Shown: positions 61,040-64,000 of the stretch, piece by piece | Numbering within the stretch: the stretch's first letter is position 1 | How the letters are laid out: every line of letters begins with the position of its first letter | Origin: Kribbella catacumbae DSM 19601 | Lineage (GTDB): Bacteria; Actinomycetota; Actinomycetes; Propionibacteriales; Kribbellaceae | DNA: 64,000 bases | Direction: 5' to 3' | Assembly: GCF_000372465.1 (NCBI RefSeq) | Contig: NZ_AQUZ01000001.1 | Location: 429,952 to 493,951 of the forward strand | Notes under the pieces: model-generated | Database searches by the model: none | Told to the model about the DNA's origin: nothing | Seen by the model: only the letters and a program-made list of their open reading frames with translations | Translations under genes and position numbers: made by a program

Positions 61040-62402
61040 CCTCCGCGTCCTTTCCATCGTCGGTCACCTCACCGACGAACGGCCCGGACGCGGGCGGACA
61101 GGTTTCTTCGATTCTTTGCCGGAGGAACGCGCGCTCGGCGTCGGTGCTCGCTCGACCGAGGGCTTCGCGATAGGCGGCGGCAGCCTCATCGAGCCGCCCG
61201 GCGCGGCGGAGCAGGTCGGCCCGGGTGGCCGGCAGCAGGTGGTAGTCCGTCAAGGTGCCTGAGGCAACCAGTTCGTCGACGAGCAGCAAGCCGGCGGCCG
61301 GACCTTCGGCCAGACCGATCGCGACCGCCTGGTTGAGTTTGACCACCGGTGTGGGCATGAAGCGGATCAGCTCGGCGTACAGGCCGGCGATCTGCGGCCA
61401 GTCGGTGTCGCCCGCATCCTGCGCGGTCGCGTGACAGGCCGCGATGGCGGCCTGGATCTGATACGGCCCGGGCTCGCGCCGTCGCAACGCGGCCTCGAGT
61501 ACGTCGGTGCCCTCGGCGATCTTCCCCGCGTCCCAGCGACTCCGATCCTGTTCCTCCAAAGGGATCAGCTGGCCGTCGTCGCCTTGGCGGCCGGCACTTC
61601 GGGCATCGTGCAGCAGCATCAGCGCGAGCAACCCGGAGACCTCGGGTTCGTCCGGCATCAGGTGGGCCAGCACTCGGGCCAGCCGGATCGCCTCGGCGCT
61701 GAGACTCCGGCGTACGAGGTCTGCTCCGGTCGTTGCGCTGTAGCCCTCGTTGAAGAGCAGGTAGAGCACGGCGAGCACCGCGGGGGTCCGTTCGGGGAGG
61801 AGTTGCGCCGGCGGCACGCGGTACGGGATGGCCGCGTTCTTGATCTTCTGCTTGGCCCGGCCGATGCGTTTCTGCATGGTCTGCTCGGTGACGAGGAAGG
61901 CTCGCGCGATCTCCGCGGTACTGAGGCCGGCCAGCGTGCGCAGGGTGAGCGCCACCCGCGCCTCCAAGGCCAGCGCCGGGTGGCAACAGGTGAACATCAA
62001 CCGCAGCCGGTCATCCGGCACGTCCTCCTGATCCTCCAGGGCATCCGGTACTGCGTCGTCCGCCATCGCGGCCACCTCTCGTAGCTTGGCAGCACCTACC
62101 GCCTCGCGACGAAGCCGATCGATCGCCCGGTTGCGAGCCGTCGTGGTCAGCCAGGCGCCGGGCCGGCTGGGGATGCCGTCGCGCGGCCAGCGTTCCAAAG
62201 CGGTGGCGAATGCGTCCTGGGCGCATTCCTCGGCCAGGTCCCAGTCGCCGGTCACCCGGATCAGGGTGGCGACAACCTGCCCCCACTCATCCCGAAACGC
62301 CCGGCCGACAGCCTCCTCGACCAACTGCCCATCGTCGGCCACCCCCTCGGCCTGGACCGGCGATCCGTCGTCGGCGACCGGCGGTCCGTCTTCGGGGAGC
62401 AC
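61011..62402 (-). CDS. ECF42-family RNA polymerase sigma factor with C-terminal TPR-like domain
   Basis: The protein is about 463 aa. Region 2 reads ATLIRVTGDWDLAEECAQDA and region 4 LRTLAGLSTAEIARAFLVTE, with EQTMQKRIGRAKQKI. The extra C-terminal 250 residues (DUF6596/TPR-like, VLAVLYLLFNEGYSATTGAD, then PVVKLNQAVAIGLAEGPAAG) define ECF42. GTG 62402 lies 1 bp after the DGPF-domain gene stop. That gene is the usual ECF42 partner. The exact start is uncertain, since the first 30 residues are low-complexity. It lacks an anti-sigma gene; the C-terminal domain replaces one. Confidence 0.88.
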   Translation of the reverse strand: MLPEDGPPVADDGSPVQAEGVADDGQLVEEAVGRAFRDEWGQVVATLIRVTGDWDLAEECAQDAFATALERWPRDGIPSRPGAWLTTTARNRAIDRLRREAVGAAKLREVAAMADDAVPDALEDQEDVPDDRLRLMFTCCHPALALEARVALTLRTLAGLSTAEIARAFLVTEQTMQKRIGRAKQKIKNAAIPYRVPPAQLLPERTPAVLAVLYLLFNEGYSATTGADLVRRSLSAEAIRLARVLAHLMPDEPEVSGLLALMLLHDARSAGRQGDDGQLIPLEEQDRSRWDAGKIAEGTDVLEAALRRREPGPYQIQAAIAACHATAQDAGDTDWPQIAGLYAELIRFMPTPVVKLNQAVAIGLAEGPAAGLLLVDELVASGTLTDYHLLPATRADLLRRAGRLDEAAAAYREALGRASTDAERAFLRQRIEETCPPASGPFVGEVTDDGKDAEDDRDQAADR

Positions 62403-62403
62403 C

Positions 62404-62745
62404 TCAGTGCGCGTCCGGCGGTGGGCCGTCGAGCACGGGACGGATCTCGATCGTGCCGTAGCCGGCCGCCGGGTGCTTCGCCGCGATCTCGATCGCCTCG
62501 TCCAGGTCGGCACACTCGATCAGCACGAAACCACCGACCACTTCCTTGGTCTCGGCAAACGGCCCGTCGGTCAGCAACAACTCCTGATCGCGCACGCGCA
62601 CCGTGGTGGCATCGGTCGCCGGAGCGAGCCCAGCACCTCCCCGCACCACGCCTCGCTGCTCCATCTCCTCCGACCAGCCGCCACAACCGTCATTGGCGTG
62701 CTCCGCCGCGGATTCGTCGCCGCAGATCATCAGTAGGTACTTCAC
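62404..62745 (-). CDS. DGPF/YCII-domain protein, ECF42 partner
   Basis: The protein has 113 aa, from GTG 62745 after GGAGGA (the ATG at 62757 overlaps that site). It opens MKYLLMICGDES and contains the diagnostic TDGPFAETKEVVGGF. YCII-fold proteins of this type regularly precede ECF42 sigma genes, as here. The biochemical role is unsettled; it may bind a signal and act on the sigma factor. Confidence 0.9.
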   Translation of the reverse strand: MKYLLMICGDESAAEHANDGCGGWSEEMEQRGVVRGGAGLAPATDATTVRVRDQELLLTDGPFAETKEVVGGFVLIECADLDEAIEIAAKHPAAGYGTIEIRPVLDGPPPDAH

Positions 62746-62810
62746 AAAGTCCTCCATCTACCCGACCGACGAACAGAACCGCCCCAGACGGACAGCTACG
62801 CAAGAAGAAT

Positions 62811-63677
62811 CTAGTCGAGCTGGCGGAGGATCGTCGTCAGCTGCTCCTCGGCCTGCTGGGGCGGGGGAGCGGAGACGGTCAGACTGTCGAGGACGTGGGT
62901 ATAGGAGTCGAGGTCGTCGCGCTTGTCGAGATAGAGCGCACTCGTCAGGTGCTCCAGGTAGACGACGTCGGGTAGGTCCGCCTGCGGGAAGCGCAGCACG
63001 CTGAACGCGCCGCCGGTCGCAGCATGGCCGGCAGTGCCGAGCGGGATGACCTGCAGGGTGATGGTCGGCCTCTGGATCGCCTGGATCAACGCGGCCAGTT
63101 GCTCGCGCAACACCTGAGTGCCGCCGATCGGCCGCCGCAGTACGGATTCTTCGACGACCGCCCAGAGTCGCAGCGGAGGATCGCGCTCAATCACGGCCTG
63201 GCGTGTCTTGCGCAGCGCCACGATCTTGTCGATCTCATCCGGTGAGCGTTCGGCTCCTGACAAGCCGGCGACCGCCCGGGTGTACTCCGGGGTCTGCAGC
63301 AGGCCCGGCACGAACTGGATCTCGTAGGTGCGGATGAGGTCGGCCGCCACCTCGAGCCCGAGATAGGCGTCGAACCAGTCCGGGGTCACATCGTTGTAGC
63401 GATGCCACCAGCCGCGGTTGTTCGCATCCCTGGCGAGTTGCAGCAGCCGGTCACGCTCGGCCGGATCGGACACGGAGTACAGGGTGAGCAGATCCTCGAC
63501 GTCGCGCTCCTTGAAGCCGACGCGGCCGAGCTCCATCCGGCTGATCTTGGACTCCGAGGAGCGGATCGCCCAGCCGGCATCGGACCGGGTCACCCCGGCG
63601 CGCTCCCGCAAGCGCCGCAGGTGCGCACCCAGCATGATTCGCAACGCGGTGGGCCCCGCCTCAGTCCGCCCAGCCAT
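62811..63677 (-). CDS. XRE-family regulator with DUF5753 domain
   Basis: This is a 288-aa regulator. The helix-turn-helix (about residues 14-60, LGAHLRRLRERAGVTRSDAG, then SKISRMELGRVGFKE) is followed by the DUF5753 ligand-like domain: RTYEIQFVPGLLQTPEYTRA and ALIQAIQRPTITLQVIPLGT. It belongs to a large actinomycete family, often paired with a small DUF397 gene, but none follows here within 50 bp. ATG 63677 is preferred over 63695. Confidence 0.92.
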   Translation of the reverse strand: MAGRTEAGPTALRIMLGAHLRRLRERAGVTRSDAGWAIRSSESKISRMELGRVGFKERDVEDLLTLYSVSDPAERDRLLQLARDANNRGWWHRYNDVTPDWFDAYLGLEVAADLIRTYEIQFVPGLLQTPEYTRAVAGLSGAERSPDEIDKIVALRKTRQAVIERDPPLRLWAVVEESVLRRPIGGTQVLREQLAALIQAIQRPTITLQVIPLGTAGHAATGGAFSVLRFPQADLPDVVYLEHLTSALYLDKRDDLDSYTHVLDSLTVSAPPPQQAEEQLTTILRQLD

Positions 63678-63719
63678 AGCTCGACTATAACTCATTATCG
63701 AACGTATGTCCTATGTCGC
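63678..63719 (-). promoter_or_regulatory. Possible promoter of the DUF5753 regulator
   Basis: On the minus strand TATAGT (63689 to 63684) is a good -10 with its centre about 9 bases before ATG 63677, so the transcript could be leaderless. A -35 is not obvious. The area is A/T-rich compared with its surroundings. Confidence 0.35.
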
Positions 63720-64000
63720 TTAGGGTGGATATGGTGAGCGGAGGCTGGGTGCGCCTTTGGGGTCGGTGTGCTGGCGCTGCTGGGGGGCGTGGCCGTGGTG
63801 TCGGGTGAGGTGTTCGCGGATCAGTTCGGCCCAGCGGGTCTGGTTGGTCCAGCCGTTGCGGCGGGCGGCGATGAGCTTCAGCAGGGCGTCGGTGCGGACC
63901 TTGTTGGTGAGCTTGGCGGCGCGGTCGCCGATGGTCTCGTCGAGCTGGTGGAAGAACTCCTCCAGTGCCCCGGTGGTGTTGGGTCCGGCCGCCGCACGGG
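63720..64000 (-). CDS. C-terminal part of a possible transposase (cut by window edge)
   Basis: The minus strand gives about 93 codons ending at TAA 63720. The sequence includes GPNTTGALEEFFHQLDETIG and DRAAKLTNKVRTDALLKLIA, then TRWAELIREHLTRHHGHAPQ. NTTGALE next to a helical basic stretch is like the C-terminal end of some actinobacterial transposases, but I cannot name the IS family and terminal inverted repeats are not seen. The start is off the window, so it may also be an unrelated protein. Confidence 0.45.
   Translation of the reverse strand, partial: RAAAGPNTTGALEEFFHQLDETIGDRAAKLTNKVRTDALLKLIAARRNGWTNQTRWAELIREHLTRHHGHAPQQRQHTDPKGAPSLRSPYPP

Overview
The window is very GC-rich (roughly two thirds G+C or more), with GTG starts, TAT and lipobox signals, SigE-type and ECF42 sigma factors, XRE/DUF5753 regulators and a 13E12-type HNH gene. 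This points to an actinomycete chromosome. The gene style resembles Nocardioidaceae/Kribbellaceae, but the genus is inferred, not shown.

Layout. 1-8.2 kb holds an RND-type efflux gene cut by the left edge, an OmpR-type two-component pair, a lipoprotein, a four-gene ABC-2 exporter operon with a 32-aa single-helix membrane peptide, and a second two-component pair. 8.4-9.8 kb is a secreted beta-helix protein. 10.0-32.4 kb is a large exopolysaccharide (EPS) locus. It opens with a soluble histidine kinase and two NarL-type regulators. It then runs through a DegT aminotransferase, a UDP-sugar 4,6-dehydratase, a divergent RtcB-like protein, a 1408-aa beta-helix/PKD surface protein, a Wzz-like protein, an HprK-like kinase, a GT4 glycosyltransferase, an unknown 140-aa protein, an APH-like kinase, Wzy, Wzx, a lipoprotein and a phosphoglycosyl transferase. 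A convergent metallo-beta-lactamase/Rieske protein and a PAP2 phosphatase follow. Most of these genes overlap by 4 bp or less, so they look like one long coupled operon making an aminosugar-containing Wzx/Wzy polymer.

32.5-41.9 kb is mixed housekeeping and accessory DNA: an MFS pump, an acetyltransferase, a NAD-dependent DNA ligase, a SANT-like small protein, a dihydrofolate-reductase-like enzyme, a LysR regulator, and an ABATE/CGNR regulator divergent from an epoxide hydrolase with two matching palindromic sites between them. This part also carries gene debris: a second copy of the last 147 bases of ligA fused to an antisense alpha-galactosidase-like fragment, and a deleted KGG-type small gene. 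41.9-45.2 kb is a decay zone with a frameshifted DUF222/HNH gene and a multiply broken MFS gene.

45.4-50.9 kb holds a GNAT and MFS pair with a divergent TetR, then a DtxR-type regulator, multicopper oxidase and ZIP-transporter operon preceded by a palindrome. 51-64 kb holds a SNF2 helicase, a SigE-type sigma factor with a probable membrane partner, a secreted papain-like protease with a membrane-anchored partner, an XRE regulator, a DUF1906 secreted hydrolase-like protein, an iron-box-controlled siderophore-binding lipoprotein, an ECF42 sigma operon, a DUF5753 regulator and a possible transposase end at the right edge. No rRNA, tRNA, CRISPR array or complete insertion sequence was recognised.
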